Below are positions 1 to 7,836 of a DNA stretch of 16,608 bases, in pieces. Made by a program: the position numbers and the translations under genes. The notes beneath the pieces are model-generated. The model ran no database searches. It saw nothing but the letters and a program-made list of their open reading frames with translations, and had not been told where the DNA came from. The first letter of the stretch is position 1; each line of letters starts with the position of its first letter. The DNA comes from Tritrichomonas foetus (taxonomy: Eukaryota; Parabasalia; Tritrichomonadida; Tritrichomonadidae): the NCBI GenBank assembly GCA_001839685.1, contig MLAK01001407.1:1-16608 (forward strand), written 5' to 3'.

Positions 1-9
1 TGGTAGGAC

Positions 10-64
10 AAAGGTTTATGGGATGGTCCCACAAAATCTTTGGGGGACCATTTTGTAAACCTTT
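10..64. repeat. Nested inverted repeat near the left edge
   Basis: The outer arms AAAGGTTTA (10-18) and TAAACCTTT (56-64) are perfect reverse complements. Inside them TGGTCCC (24-30) pairs with GGGACCA (44-50). A competing pairing exists between CAAAAT (32-37) and ATTTTG (50-55). This could be a transcribed hairpin or the edge of a repeated element cut by the window; nothing in the sequence decides between them. Confidence 0.6.
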
Positions 65-674
65 CATATAGGAGGTTATTTATTATAAATTTCTTAAGTT
101 GCATAAATATTTCATCAGTACGCTATGACTCACAAATTTAAATTGTTCATTCACTATGAAAATTCATAGAAATTAGGTCATGTACCAATATTATAGCGTT
201 AATAATTTTTCTTGTACAGATGTATCTAGATACATTTAATAAAATTCAGATTCTGTAAAATTGAAAAGCTATTCAATATTCTTCTCAAAATATCCGGATT
301 TACATTCTGAAAAATAAATTTTTTATACATCCAACCAAATGTATTTCATCGAAAATATCATATAAAACTTTTTGGAAGAAATTCTATGATTTCATGTGAA
401 TTAGTGAATTCTGATAACTCCCGAGAAAAAGTTTTTTTTATATAATTGGGGAAAAAGATAATAGCAATAATATTTGGCAATATTTATTAGAAAGTTACAT
501 ATTTTATTATTAATTTCCCATAATATCTAAGTGAAATTGAAAAATCAAATATTTCCGTTAATGGAAACATAATAAAGTTCACAAAGATTTCATAAAGATC
601 TATTTAGTATATTTCCTCAATAATAATTGAATTTCTATTAAAATTAAAACCTAATAAGACAATTAAATAATTTC

Positions 675-692
675 AAAAAAAAAAAAAAAAAA
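675..692. repeat. Poly-A tract (18 A)
   Basis: Uninterrupted run of A in non-coding sequence. It has no target-site duplication or retroelement next to it, so it is most simply a homopolymer microsatellite. Confidence 0.85.
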
Positions 693-814
693 GATGTTTT
701 CATTTGCTTCTCTTTATCATAAATTAACAAATACATGCTATTTATGTAATAGTTCGAATTTCTTTTTCCGTTTCACTTTTCAATGAAAATTGCTTGATCA
801 ATTTGCAAGTTTTT

Positions 815-832
815 ATTATTATTATTATTATT
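815..832. repeat. ATT trinucleotide microsatellite
   Basis: Six consecutive ATT units in the AT-rich left spacer. Simple sequence, no function implied. Confidence 0.85.
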
Positions 833-1142
833 TTTCCTATATATGCCTCCTTTAGAAATATGGCAAAATGAAGTCATATTTTCTTCCTTTTCTCAATTTT
901 ATTAATATTAATATAAATTTCACAATTGGAACTTTTTCATACTGGTGTTTATAATATAACAGTTTTATTCTCATTATACACTTTAAATTCCATTTATTGA
1001 TAAAAATGATTCTATATTGAAGTACATATTGGATTCATCTAGATTCAACATTTAATAAATTTACCAATAAAATCAATGTTAAAAATATTGGAATATCGAA
1101 TTATTTTTCCCATTCCATATCATATATAATTGATGTATCACT

Positions 1143-1848
1143 TTAAAATGTCGATTTTTCTTCATGAGCACTATTCCCAATTATTTCTATATCTTGATTC
1201 ATTTCCTAAACATCAACTATCTGCCTATTCATTTACTGATTGGTTTTTCTTTGATACATTCATTTGAGAATTTGGTGATTGCACATTTTTGAGTGCCTCC
1301 ATATGATCCACTCTAAAATAGATGTTTACTTGTCTGACTGCTTCATCAAATTGATTAGGAAAATGATTCTTTGTGATGCTTCCAAATGATCCAAATGATC
1401 TTTATTGGTTGATTAATTTCAGTTTGACTGAGCTAATTCTGAGATTCTTTAAAATGATTCATAAATGAACATTCCATGGAATGTAAACTCTCAATCATTG
1501 AATTCATCTCGTGAATATATATCAATTCTCTTTCGAGATATTCTTCAATAGTGAGATTTATTGATTTGTATTCAAATTCGTGTCTATTAAGTTACTTTCA
1601 TGTAGCTCTGCTGAATATCTAGAAACGACTGTTTCCTCCTAATCATTAAAAAGGTAATTCTACTCAATAAGTGATGTTTTTAATAATGTATTGTTGGTTT
1701 GAAAAGATGATCTTCTGCTAGTGACTATTTCGCATGATTGATATCTGGCTTCAAATAGATTTTATATCCTTCTCAACACTGTCTCAGGATCTTATTCGTA
1801 ATGGGTCACAACTTTCCATTTTTTAATAATTTTGAACTTTTCATCAAC
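1143..1848 (-). pseudogene. Decayed gene for an unrecognised hydrophilic, possibly coiled-coil protein
   Basis: No long ORF survives, but protein-like readings follow one another on the minus strand in changing frames. From 1848 to 1560 one frame reads well except for TAA or TAG codons at 1792-1794, 1762-1764, 1660-1662, 1639-1641 and 1558-1560. A second frame is open from 1588 to 1436 and is charged and helix-like (it includes EEYLEREL and IHEMNSMIESLH), then meets TAG at 1433-1435. A third is open from 1371 to 1228 (includes FDEAVRQVNIYF and VDHMEALKNVQ). A fourth, 1217-1143, has one TAG at 1206-1208 and ends in TAA. Several internal stops sit where glutamine codons would need only a C-to-T change. 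GC is higher than in the spacer to its left. I do not recognise the family. In DNA this AT-rich, short open frames can arise by chance, so confidence is moderate. Confidence 0.45.
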
Positions 1849-1876
1849 TATTGAAAATGTCGAAACAAACAAACAG

Positions 1877-1893
1877 AAAAAAAAAAAAAAAAA
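1877..1893. repeat. Poly-A tract (17 A), poly-T downstream of the large membrane-protein gene
   Basis: On the coding strand of the gene ending at 1940 this is a T run about 45 bases past the stop. It lies between that gene and the decayed gene. It could simply be a homopolymer; a role in 3' end formation is not shown. Confidence 0.8.
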
Positions 1894-1939
1894 TAGATAT
1901 ATGTGTAATGAGATATTTAAATATAAATATTATAAGTGA

Positions 1940-4900
1940 TTATTTGCCTGGTTTGGCTTTTGCGTCTACTTTCTCTTGCTTATTGGCTTGTTTTTTCGAT
2001 TCTTTAGTTTCTTTCTTTTTATTTTCTTTTGCTGCTTTCTTTTTGTTTTCTTTTGCTGCTTTCTTATCCTCTTTTGATTTCTTACTATTTTTTGTATCTT
2101 TAGCTTTGGCATCATCTCTTTCTTTCTTTTCACCTTTATCACCTTTCTTTTCCCCTTTCTTATGATGATGATGATGATGATGATGCTTACCTTTACCTTT
2201 TCCTTTAGCCTTACCTTTTCTTTTCGCTTTACCTTTTCCATCTTTTCCATTTTCGCCTTCATCTTCGTTGGAGTCCTTCTTATCTTTAAGAACGCAACCT
2301 CCTATGGCGCATTCAAAGAATGTAACAAGGAAAACTACACCGAAAAGACCAATGAATATATAAAATGCTATTTCATTTGTATAAACTGCTTTATGAACAA
2401 TTTTCATCTCCGCTAATTGTTCTTCTTTCAAAGGATTTCCATTAGCATTGGTTATTGTTATATCTGGCATTATTAATAAAGGAGTTTTAATTCGGCTTCG
2501 AGCGCTTGAAACTCGTAAGTTCAAGCTTTTAGCATTTTTAACATTATGCCATGATTTATCCATAGTGATTTGATTAGCATTTCTAACCAAAACTATCACA
2601 TTTTCTATAATGGTTTTATCTGAACAATAAATAGATAAATTTGTTCCTGTATTGATTTGGATTTTGGCATTTTTATTGGCACTAATAATTGTAGTTGATT
2701 TTATGCCTTTTTTAGTACTTTGGAAAGAAATACCTGTACTGCTAATAGTTATAGAATCAATGGTGTTATCATTAATTTCGGCATCACTGTAAACGATGAT
2801 CCCATCTGGACTAAAATAACTATCTTTAATAGTTGCAATATTTGATATATGCAATGAATCTGTTGCTACGGTTATATTAGTTTCGATTCTTGTGCTGTCA
2901 AGTGTGGTATTTTGAATAAAGAAACAGTTTTCACATAATGCTATTGATGTGGCATCGAATTGAACATTAGAGACATTTTGTGCAATGGACTGAAGGAAGT
3001 TTTCATGTGTGTAATTCTCGGTAAAGCTGTCAATGTTTAATACTGTAACATTTGTCTGGAAATTATAACTGGATAATGCTTTTCCTTGTGTAAGGAAGAA
3101 GAATTGTTTGCCGACAAAGGTAACATTTTTCGCTAAAACACTTCTTTGGGCGATGAATTGTTGTTTACTGCCTATTTGAGCTTCAACACTTGGACCTGTT
3201 CGAGATTGAGAAATACCAAATGCTTTATTTGGATTATCAAAAGTAACTTTCTTGGTTGTTGATTCAAAAAGAACACCAGTTACATTATCAATGAGATCAA
3301 CAGATGGAACATAAGTGCAGTTATCAGCAATAAGTGTTACTGGTGCATCACCATGATAAATATTGATTTTACTTAAATTAGAATAATCATCAATATCTAA
3401 CCATTTATCAAAAGCTTTAGAAAATCTAATTATGGTTGAAGGGCCATATAATATTAATTCAAGCTCACTTAGTGTTGTGAGCTTAGTATCAATATCGAAA
3501 TTAATTTCTGAAGTATTTGTCATAATTCTAAATTCTTTTGTAACTGTTGAATTCAAACCTAAATTTGTATCTTCAGAAATTGAAAAAGTAACTAAAGATT
3601 CATTAAATGTGATACCTCGTAAATAATTTTGGCAATCTAAAGTTAAACTTGCCAAATCACTGACACTGTAAGTGTGATTCATCTGAAGTAATTTAGCGAC
3701 ACTTCCTTCTTTAACATGAGTTAAAAAGTGGCGAAGGGTTTCTTGTGTTTTTATTATTAAATTTAAATTTCCAGAAATACCCGCAATTGGGACAGTATAA
3801 GAAGAATTCGCGATCGTCATGTTTAAGTTTACTGGTGATGATTCATTGCTCAGTGGGATGAATCCAAACATAAAAGTTTTAGGCATAGAATCATGAAAAT
3901 AAATATCCATGCCACTATCAGCCATCACGAAAAAGAATGAAATATTGACAGCATCATTAGTACTATTATATTCTGGGTGCTTTGTAAAGCTTAAAGTGTT
4001 TTGAGGTGTTAGTATGTTACTTACAAAGACACTGTTATTACCTTCGAATGTAAAAGCCATTTCTTGATCATCATCTTCATCGACAAAGTGAATCATGTTT
4101 TCCCGGATTTTAATTAGAGGAAACCCGTCGATTGATGGCATGTATAAGGAAGATCCATTTTTTAAAACTATTTTTCCAGATGGATAAGTGAGTGGTTCTG
4201 AAGAATTGATGGCTAAAAATTGTGTAACCTTAATTTTATTCTGGAGATTTTGAATAGAATAAGCATCTGTACATAAAATTTTCAATTCATGATCATTTTT
4301 TTCTGTATGAAGTTTAGATTTCACTAATGTAAGTGATTTCATTTCACTAAAAACTTCATCAACATCAACACTGGTGATAGAACTGAATTGTACTGAAAAG
4401 GCTTCAGTAGTACTTAAAGTATCATCTCTGATTTTCAAGTTTGTTGTGATTCCTACGGCCGCTGGTTTGAAAAACAAAGATTTACTTTTGGATGTGAAAG
4501 GTTTGAAGCTAAGCTGCAGTGTGTTTGAGCCAGTATGTGCCACAATAAATTGAACTTTATCAGGGGTTCGAAAATCAGCAATGGCATTTAAGAAATTTTC
4601 TTCTTTTCCATTTATATAATTTTCTTCAGGAACATTAAAATCACTACAATCTTTATCTTTTCGACATCTATCAAACCTTGTTTTTTCGCAAAGACAATAA
4701 TAAACTTCCTTGACAAGTGCTGGTTTGTAAATTATATCAGTTGGTGGATCAATAATTACTTTTGGTACTGGTGACTCATTATCATGACTGGCGAACTCGC
4801 CTGGCTCGTCATGAGTGAAAGTTAAATTTTGAATTGAAGGATCTCCCATTTGATGAAAAACTGTGAAACTAACATCGAAAGCAACATCAATAGCACCTTC

Positions 4901-5890
4901 TAGATTAATTATAAATGATCGATTCAAAAGGGGAGATGTTAGAGATCCATTGTAATACACAGTTAGTTGAGTTATTGTGTCACCATCTCTTGAAGAACTT
5001 TTTACACCATGAAAAGTTAATTCCGTTTGGTTATCTGGACAGTGTGAAAAATTAGTGCATTGGCAAATTTTATTTTCGGAAATGTAAACTCTGTCTTTAT
5101 AGCATTGGGCACCAGGTGTTGATTCGTTTTCATTTGGTGATGAACTCTTGTCAATTTCTGGAGCCTTAGAAGATGAACCATTTTTATCATCAATTAATTC
5201 TGTTTCTGATTCACTATTCTTTGAGATCACTGTCGTAGTTTCCTCAGCATCTGCCAACAATTTGGCACCCTTTTCATAATTTTGATGTTCTGCTTCAATT
5301 AAGTGGAAAATTTCATCATCATTCAATTCATGATTACTTAAATGAGTGAGCTTTGAATTTTTTTTGACAATTGGAATATTTTGAGAATTAATGAAATAAT
5401 AATCTTTTTCGACGATTATTTGTTCGATTTTATCTTTTTGAAGTGAAATCGAATCAGAAAATATTGATTTTGCAGTTAATGTTAATTTTTTACCATTTGA
5501 TGAAATTGGAGAATTTTTCAATCTGAGGAAGTTAAATGAAATTTCGTTTTGTTCGAATACAATATTTACATTGTTGGCGAAGAATGCGAAAACACGAGTA
5601 TTTCCAGATTTTATGTGAATATTTTGATATAATTCCAAACCATTCACAATAATAAATGGAATATTCACGTTTTCGAGGTCAAAATCCAAATAATTCGAGT
5701 CAGTAAAGCCGTAAACATCAATTTCAACTTTTCTTTCGGGATTTTTCGATAATTCGAATAATTTGTTTTGTAATTGGCTCGCTTGAATCTGATGTTGTCC
5801 ACTTCTTTGGCATCGATGGTCGTTGGAGAGTCGAGTTACGCATAGATTATACGAAAATGCTCGAGAAATAAAAAGAAAGATGAAAATCAT
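1940..5890 (-). CDS. Large secreted single-pass membrane protein with His8 and lysine-rich cytoplasmic tail
   Basis: A 1316-residue protein of unrecognised family. Residues 1-14 are hydrophobic and look like a signal peptide. The ectodomain (about 15-1170) carries well over twenty N-x-S/T glycosylation sites. It has two similar cysteine modules: C263, C276, C278, C284 and C399, C401, C409, C415, each with a CxC pair followed by a further Cys. Its second half is rich in short T/I/S/N strands, suggestive of a beta-helix-like fold (inference). One membrane segment covers about 1174-1196. The tail of about 120 residues is very basic, with KGK repeats, eight consecutive histidines (1236-1243; eight ATG units on the plus strand at 2162-2185) and a duplicated KKKAAKEN unit. 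A type I surface protein is the likely topology, with the tail in the cytoplasm. The ATG at 5888-5890 is the only start that keeps the signal peptide. No close initiator element was seen; TCACTGG at 5970-5976 is a weak, distant candidate with an ATG in between. Confidence 0.9.
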   Translation of the reverse strand: MIFIFLFISRAFSYNLCVTRLSNDHRCQRSGQHQIQASQLQNKLFELSKNPERKVEIDVYGFTDSNYLDFDLENVNIPFIIVNGLELYQNIHIKSGNTRVFAFFANNVNIVFEQNEISFNFLRLKNSPISSNGKKLTLTAKSIFSDSISLQKDKIEQIIVEKDYYFINSQNIPIVKKNSKLTHLSNHELNDDEIFHLIEAEHQNYEKGAKLLADAEETTTVISKNSESETELIDDKNGSSSKAPEIDKSSSPNENESTPGAQCYKDRVYISENKICQCTNFSHCPDNQTELTFHGVKSSSRDGDTITQLTVYYNGSLTSPLLNRSFIINLEGAIDVAFDVSFTVFHQMGDPSIQNLTFTHDEPGEFASHDNESPVPKVIIDPPTDIIYKPALVKEVYYCLCEKTRFDRCRKDKDCSDFNVPEENYINGKEENFLNAIADFRTPDKVQFIVAHTGSNTLQLSFKPFTSKSKSLFFKPAAVGITTNLKIRDDTLSTTEAFSVQFSSITSVDVDEVFSEMKSLTLVKSKLHTEKNDHELKILCTDAYSIQNLQNKIKVTQFLAINSSEPLTYPSGKIVLKNGSSLYMPSIDGFPLIKIRENMIHFVDEDDDQEMAFTFEGNNSVFVSNILTPQNTLSFTKHPEYNSTNDAVNISFFFVMADSGMDIYFHDSMPKTFMFGFIPLSNESSPVNLNMTIANSSYTVPIAGISGNLNLIIKTQETLRHFLTHVKEGSVAKLLQMNHTYSVSDLASLTLDCQNYLRGITFNESLVTFSISEDTNLGLNSTVTKEFRIMTNTSEINFDIDTKLTTLSELELILYGPSTIIRFSKAFDKWLDIDDYSNLSKINIYHGDAPVTLIADNCTYVPSVDLIDNVTGVLFESTTKKVTFDNPNKAFGISQSRTGPSVEAQIGSKQQFIAQRSVLAKNVTFVGKQFFFLTQGKALSSYNFQTNVTVLNIDSFTENYTHENFLQSIAQNVSNVQFDATSIALCENCFFIQNTTLDSTRIETNITVATDSLHISNIATIKDSYFSPDGIIVYSDAEINDNTIDSITISSTGISFQSTKKGIKSTTIISANKNAKIQINTGTNLSIYCSDKTIIENVIVLVRNANQITMDKSWHNVKNAKSLNLRVSSARSRIKTPLLIMPDITITNANGNPLKEEQLAEMKIVHKAVYTNEIAFYIFIGLFGVVFLVTFFECAIGGCVLKDKKDSNEDEGENGKDGKGKAKRKGKAKGKGKGKHHHHHHHHKKGEKKGDKGEKKERDDAKAKDTKNSKKSKEDKKAAKENKKKAAKENKKKETKESKKQANKQEKVDAKAKPGK
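2025..2065 (-). repeat. Internal tandem duplication in the basic tail
   Basis: Two near-identical units of about 21 bases encode the repeated KENKKKAA stretch in the cytoplasmic tail of the large membrane protein. Together with the KGK repeats further upstream this shows that the tail is built by local duplication. Confidence 0.7.
2162..2185 (-). repeat. Trinucleotide repeat coding for eight histidines
   Basis: Eight ATG units on the plus strand read as CAT histidine codons in the gene on the minus strand. Uniform codon use suggests growth by replication slippage, so the length may vary between strains. Confidence 0.9.
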
Positions 5891-6249
5891 GTTGTCTATT
5901 TTGTTCGATATTTCAAATTTTTTATTTCATCTAAATTTTGATTTTGTCTTTCATTGGTTTGGGAGTTTTCCAGTGAAAGAAATTTGTTATTGTATGGAAA
6001 ACCATTTATATATTTAATTTAAATTACTAATTAGATTTATAAATCAAAATAACTACAATTATATAAGTTAATTACAAGATATTGCTGAATATTATCAAAC
6101 TGGTTTTGCGTGATAATTCTGAATATTCATCGGAATTTTGAAACTTTTTGAGTCCTACATTCATTTGAAATCTTTTTTTTCCAACTCAGAAAAGAAAATC
6201 ATTTTCTATGATAAATGAGGGTAATGTTTTTTGCATGGGATTAACTTTT

Positions 6250-6268
6250 AAGTTGAAAGGTTCAACTT
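6250..6268. repeat. Perfect 8-base inverted repeat, 3-base loop
   Basis: AAGTTGAA (6250-6257) and TTCAACTT (6261-6268) flank AGG. It would form a small stable hairpin. Function unknown. Confidence 0.75.
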
Positions 6269-6306
6269 GATTCATCAAAGAATCATGATAAAACTATGTT
6301 CAATCG

Positions 6307-6329
6307 ATTTCTCTCTCGAAATGAGAAAT
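6307..6329. repeat. 7-base inverted repeat
   Basis: ATTTCTC (6307-6313) is complementary to GAGAAAT (6323-6329) with a 9-base loop. Short, and noted mainly because it sits in the row of palindromes in this spacer. Confidence 0.55.
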
Positions 6330-6344
6330 GAAATACATTGATAC

Positions 6345-6409
6345 AAACTTTTTCTATATTTATATGGCCTATGAATCGTTAAAAGACCATATAAATAAGG
6401 AAAAAGTTT
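6345..6409. repeat. Imperfect 25-base inverted repeat, 15-base loop (copy 1)
   Basis: Arm 1 (6345-6369, begins AAACTTTTTC and ends TATATGGCC) pairs with arm 2 (6385-6409, begins GACCATATAAATA and ends AAAAAGTTT) with only a few mismatches or one shifted base. The loop is 6370-6384. A diverged second copy follows at 6443-6514. Confidence 0.75.
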
Positions 6410-6442
6410 TGAGATTCTGGAAAATTCCCCATCATCAAAATT

Positions 6443-6514
6443 ATTTTCTATTTTTATATGGCCATACACAAAGGAAAATTTAATATAAAAATGACCAAAT
6501 ATAAATAGAAAGAA
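6443..6514. repeat. Diverged second copy of the inverted repeat
   Basis: Arm 1' (6443-6465, contains TTTTTATATGGCCAT) resembles arm 1 of the first copy. Arm 2' (6491-6514, contains ATGACCAAATATAAATAGAA) resembles its arm 2. The arms are complementary to each other less perfectly than in copy 1. This suggests a tandem duplication of a hairpin unit, or two copies of a tiny inverted-repeat element. Confidence 0.55.
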
Positions 6515-6530
6515 ACCTTATGTTTCATAG

Positions 6531-6546
6531 AATTTCAATTGAAATT
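6531..6546. repeat. Perfect 16-base palindrome
   Basis: AATTTCAATTGAAATT is its own reverse complement. It lies about 100 bases before the probable start of the 79-residue gene, so it could be a site for a dimeric DNA-binding protein; this is speculation. Confidence 0.6.
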
Positions 6547-6640
6547 TGAACCGACTGTAAAAAATCACCAGTTTTGTGAGTTTTATACCACTCATTTTCT
6601 TTTCAAATATAATCATTTCTACGAATTTCACCTTGAAAAT

Positions 6641-6650
6641 TCACCATTAA
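6641..6650 (+). promoter_or_regulatory. Probable initiator element of the 79-residue gene
   Basis: TCACCATTAA fits the trichomonad initiator pattern TCA(C/T)(T/A), allowing one mismatch, in which transcription starts at the A. It would give a 5' leader of about 27 bases before the ATG at 6670, a usual spacing for these organisms. Confidence 0.55.
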
Positions 6651-6669
6651 CCGATATCAAACATATTGC

Positions 6670-6909
6670 ATGATTTTTGGGATACTTTTTCTTTTAAGCC
6701 TTAAGGACGACGCCCCAGATGATCCAACACCATCACCGTGGCCAACATCATCATCAGGCATCCCATCATTAGCAGTCACCCTTGGAACTTGTCTTGCGTG
6801 CATCGCTTTCATGATTCTCGTCACCGCCATAAAATGCATTATCAAAGCCCCCGATGAAGAAATTCCAATTCAAGAACAGCTTCTCCTTTCTCAGAAGAAC
6901 GAAGTATAA
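6670..6909 (+). CDS. Small single-pass membrane protein, 79 residues
   Basis: Family not recognised. Residues 1-11 are hydrophobic and could act as a short signal peptide. Residues 12-30 are acidic and Pro/Ser/Thr-rich, about 31-58 form a clear membrane helix containing three cysteines, and about 59-79 form a polar tail with EEIPIQEQLLL. The likely topology is a tiny type I surface protein. Support that it is real: an initiator-like TCACCATTAA about 27 bases upstream, a stop codon overlapping TAAA, and codon use unlike its neighbours, with many C-ending codons (GAC, GCC, GTC, ACC, ATC, TTC, CTC, TGC). In trichomonads such bias goes with high expression (family knowledge). It is the only intact plus-strand gene seen here and is divergent from the large membrane-protein gene. 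An ORF on the opposite strand (6657-6845) lacks these features. Confidence 0.72.
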   Translation: MIFGILFLLSLKDDAPDDPTPSPWPTSSSGIPSLAVTLGTCLACIAFMILVTAIKCIIKAPDEEIPIQEQLLLSQKNEV

Positions 6910-6910
6910 A
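6907..6910 (+). terminator. TAAA overlapping the stop codon (3' processing signal)
   Basis: The TAA stop is followed by A, giving the TAAA element that in Trichomonas acts near the stop codon to direct cleavage and polyadenylation. Inferred by analogy. Confidence 0.4.
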
Positions 6911-7174
6911 CATTTATAATTTATTTCATAAATATACAAATAGTGACCCAGATATAATATTTTTCTTTTATCATTATTATTATTTTTCATTTTCTGTAAT
7001 TCTATTATATTGTCTCTCTATTAGAAACATGAAGTGTTAATTTCATTTTGGCATCACGAAAAGAAAAGAAAGTTGGTAGAAATTATTTGTTCTGGTTTTG
7101 TGATCTATTGAAAATGAAGTTTCTATAAATGAAATTCTTATAAATGTAATATTTTAACTTTATTTCTATCTTTA

Positions 7175-7178
7175 TTTA
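7175..7178 (-). terminator. TAAA overlapping the stop codon of the Myb-like gene
   Basis: The stop reads TAA followed by A and then TAAAG, matching the trichomonad UAAA polyadenylation element. Inferred by analogy. Confidence 0.4.
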
Positions 7179-7802
7179 ATAAAACCATTGATCACTGAAT
7201 GATGAATCTATTTCTTTTCCATCTTGTGTACATACAAAATCCGGAGATATGTCCCATATATATGAGTCATTATCATCATTATCTAATGACTTTGACTTTA
7301 CTGTTGCTAATGGGAAAAATGGTGGATCGTCAGAAGGTAAACTACTACAATATCTAATGTTATTACTGTTCTTCTGTATAACTTCCCGCATTTTTTGTGG
7401 CAAATTTCTCCTTGTTAACCAATTAAACCGATTTTTCACAGAATTTGCAGATCTTCCAGGTAAAAATGAAGATATTCTGGCCCAGAGGTTTCCATGAATG
7501 GCTTGCATTTGAATCAATGTTGAATCTTCCTGTGCAGTCCATTCATCCTTATTTAAATCTGGATTCAATTGTGCTGTCCATCTTTCACGACATTGTTTTG
7601 AATTCCTACCTGGAACTAATGAAGCAATTGTTTTCCAACTATGTTCACCATGAAGTTCGACTGCTGTCCTTAATAAATCATCTTCTTCTAATGTCCATTT
7701 GGATTTTTTTGATTGTATTTGTTGATTGCTTTCTCGATGATTGTAATAATATATCATTTGGTTCCTTTGATTACGTGGCTGGCTTTGTGGAAATCCATAC
7801 AT
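7176..7802 (-). CDS. R2R3-type Myb-like DNA-binding protein
   Basis: A 208-residue protein with two Myb repeats. Repeat 1 has tryptophans at W36, W56 and W75, with the recognition helix around NSKQCRERW. Repeat 2 has W88 and W107, with F126 in place of the third tryptophan, and the recognition helix around SANSVKNRFNW. Spacing of about 19 residues is typical. The N-terminal 35 residues are Q/N-rich; the C-terminal 75 are acidic and unstructured in appearance. It is expected to bind DNA in the nucleus and regulate transcription. Trichomonads have a large expanded family of such proteins, some binding promoter elements of iron- or stage-regulated genes (family knowledge); which targets this one has cannot be read here. 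Start: the ATG at 7800-7802 follows an initiator-like TCACTATT by about 30 bases. Tail-to-tail with the 79-residue gene. Confidence 0.95.
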   Translation of the reverse strand: MYGFPQSQPRNQRNQMIYYYNHRESNQQIQSKKSKWTLEEDDLLRTAVELHGEHSWKTIASLVPGRNSKQCRERWTAQLNPDLNKDEWTAQEDSTLIQMQAIHGNLWARISSFLPGRSANSVKNRFNWLTRRNLPQKMREVIQKNSNNIRYCSSLPSDDPPFFPLATVKSKSLDNDDNDSYIWDISPDFVCTQDGKEIDSSFSDQWFY

Positions 7803-7828
7803 TTAAGAAGGTTGTATTTTTGATTTAT

Positions 7829-7836
7829 AATAGTGA
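7829..7836 (-). promoter_or_regulatory. Probable initiator element of the Myb-like gene
   Basis: On the minus strand the sequence reads TCACTATT, a good fit to the trichomonad initiator. With the start at its A, the leader would be about 31 bases. Confidence 0.6.

Larger units (their letters stand above)
1..1142. other. AT-rich stretch without a recognisable gene
   Basis: No open frame of useful length or protein-like reading was seen on either strand. The stretch holds an inverted repeat at its left end (10-64), an 18-base A run (675-692) and six ATT units (815-832). Base composition is lower in GC than the neighbouring 1143-1848 segment, which fits non-coding spacer. Confidence 0.6.
5891..6640. 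other. Divergent intergenic spacer rich in palindromes
   Basis: Lies between the start of the large membrane-protein gene (minus) and the small membrane-protein gene (plus). It holds several inverted repeats in about 300 bases, listed separately at 6250-6268, 6307-6329, 6345-6409, 6443-6514 and 6531-6546. No convincing gene was seen; the short minus-strand ORF at 6275-6469 runs through the hairpins and looks accidental. Promoters of both flanking genes should lie here. Confidence 0.6.

Noticed and set aside
748..762. tRNA-like T-loop sequence GTTCGAATTTC
   Set aside because: No matching stem, anticodon arm or acceptor stem around it.
1143..1848. TAA and TAG read as glutamine (changed genetic code)
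   Set aside because: Other genes in the window end in TAA, use CAA and CAG, and contain no internal stops over more than a thousand codons; frame changes are also needed here.
1851..2165. Plus-strand ORF of 104 codons rich in Phe, Ser and Leu
   Set aside because: It is the antisense reading of the lysine-rich tail of the large membrane protein; low-complexity lysine codons read backwards give Phe and Leu.
6275..6469. Minus-strand ORF of 64 codons
   Set aside because: It runs through the hairpins of the spacer, and its protein has no plausible feature.
6657..6845. Minus-strand ORF opposite the 79-residue gene
   Set aside because: No signal, no domain, and its Asp/Gly-rich part is the complement of the Pro/Ser-rich codons of the real gene.
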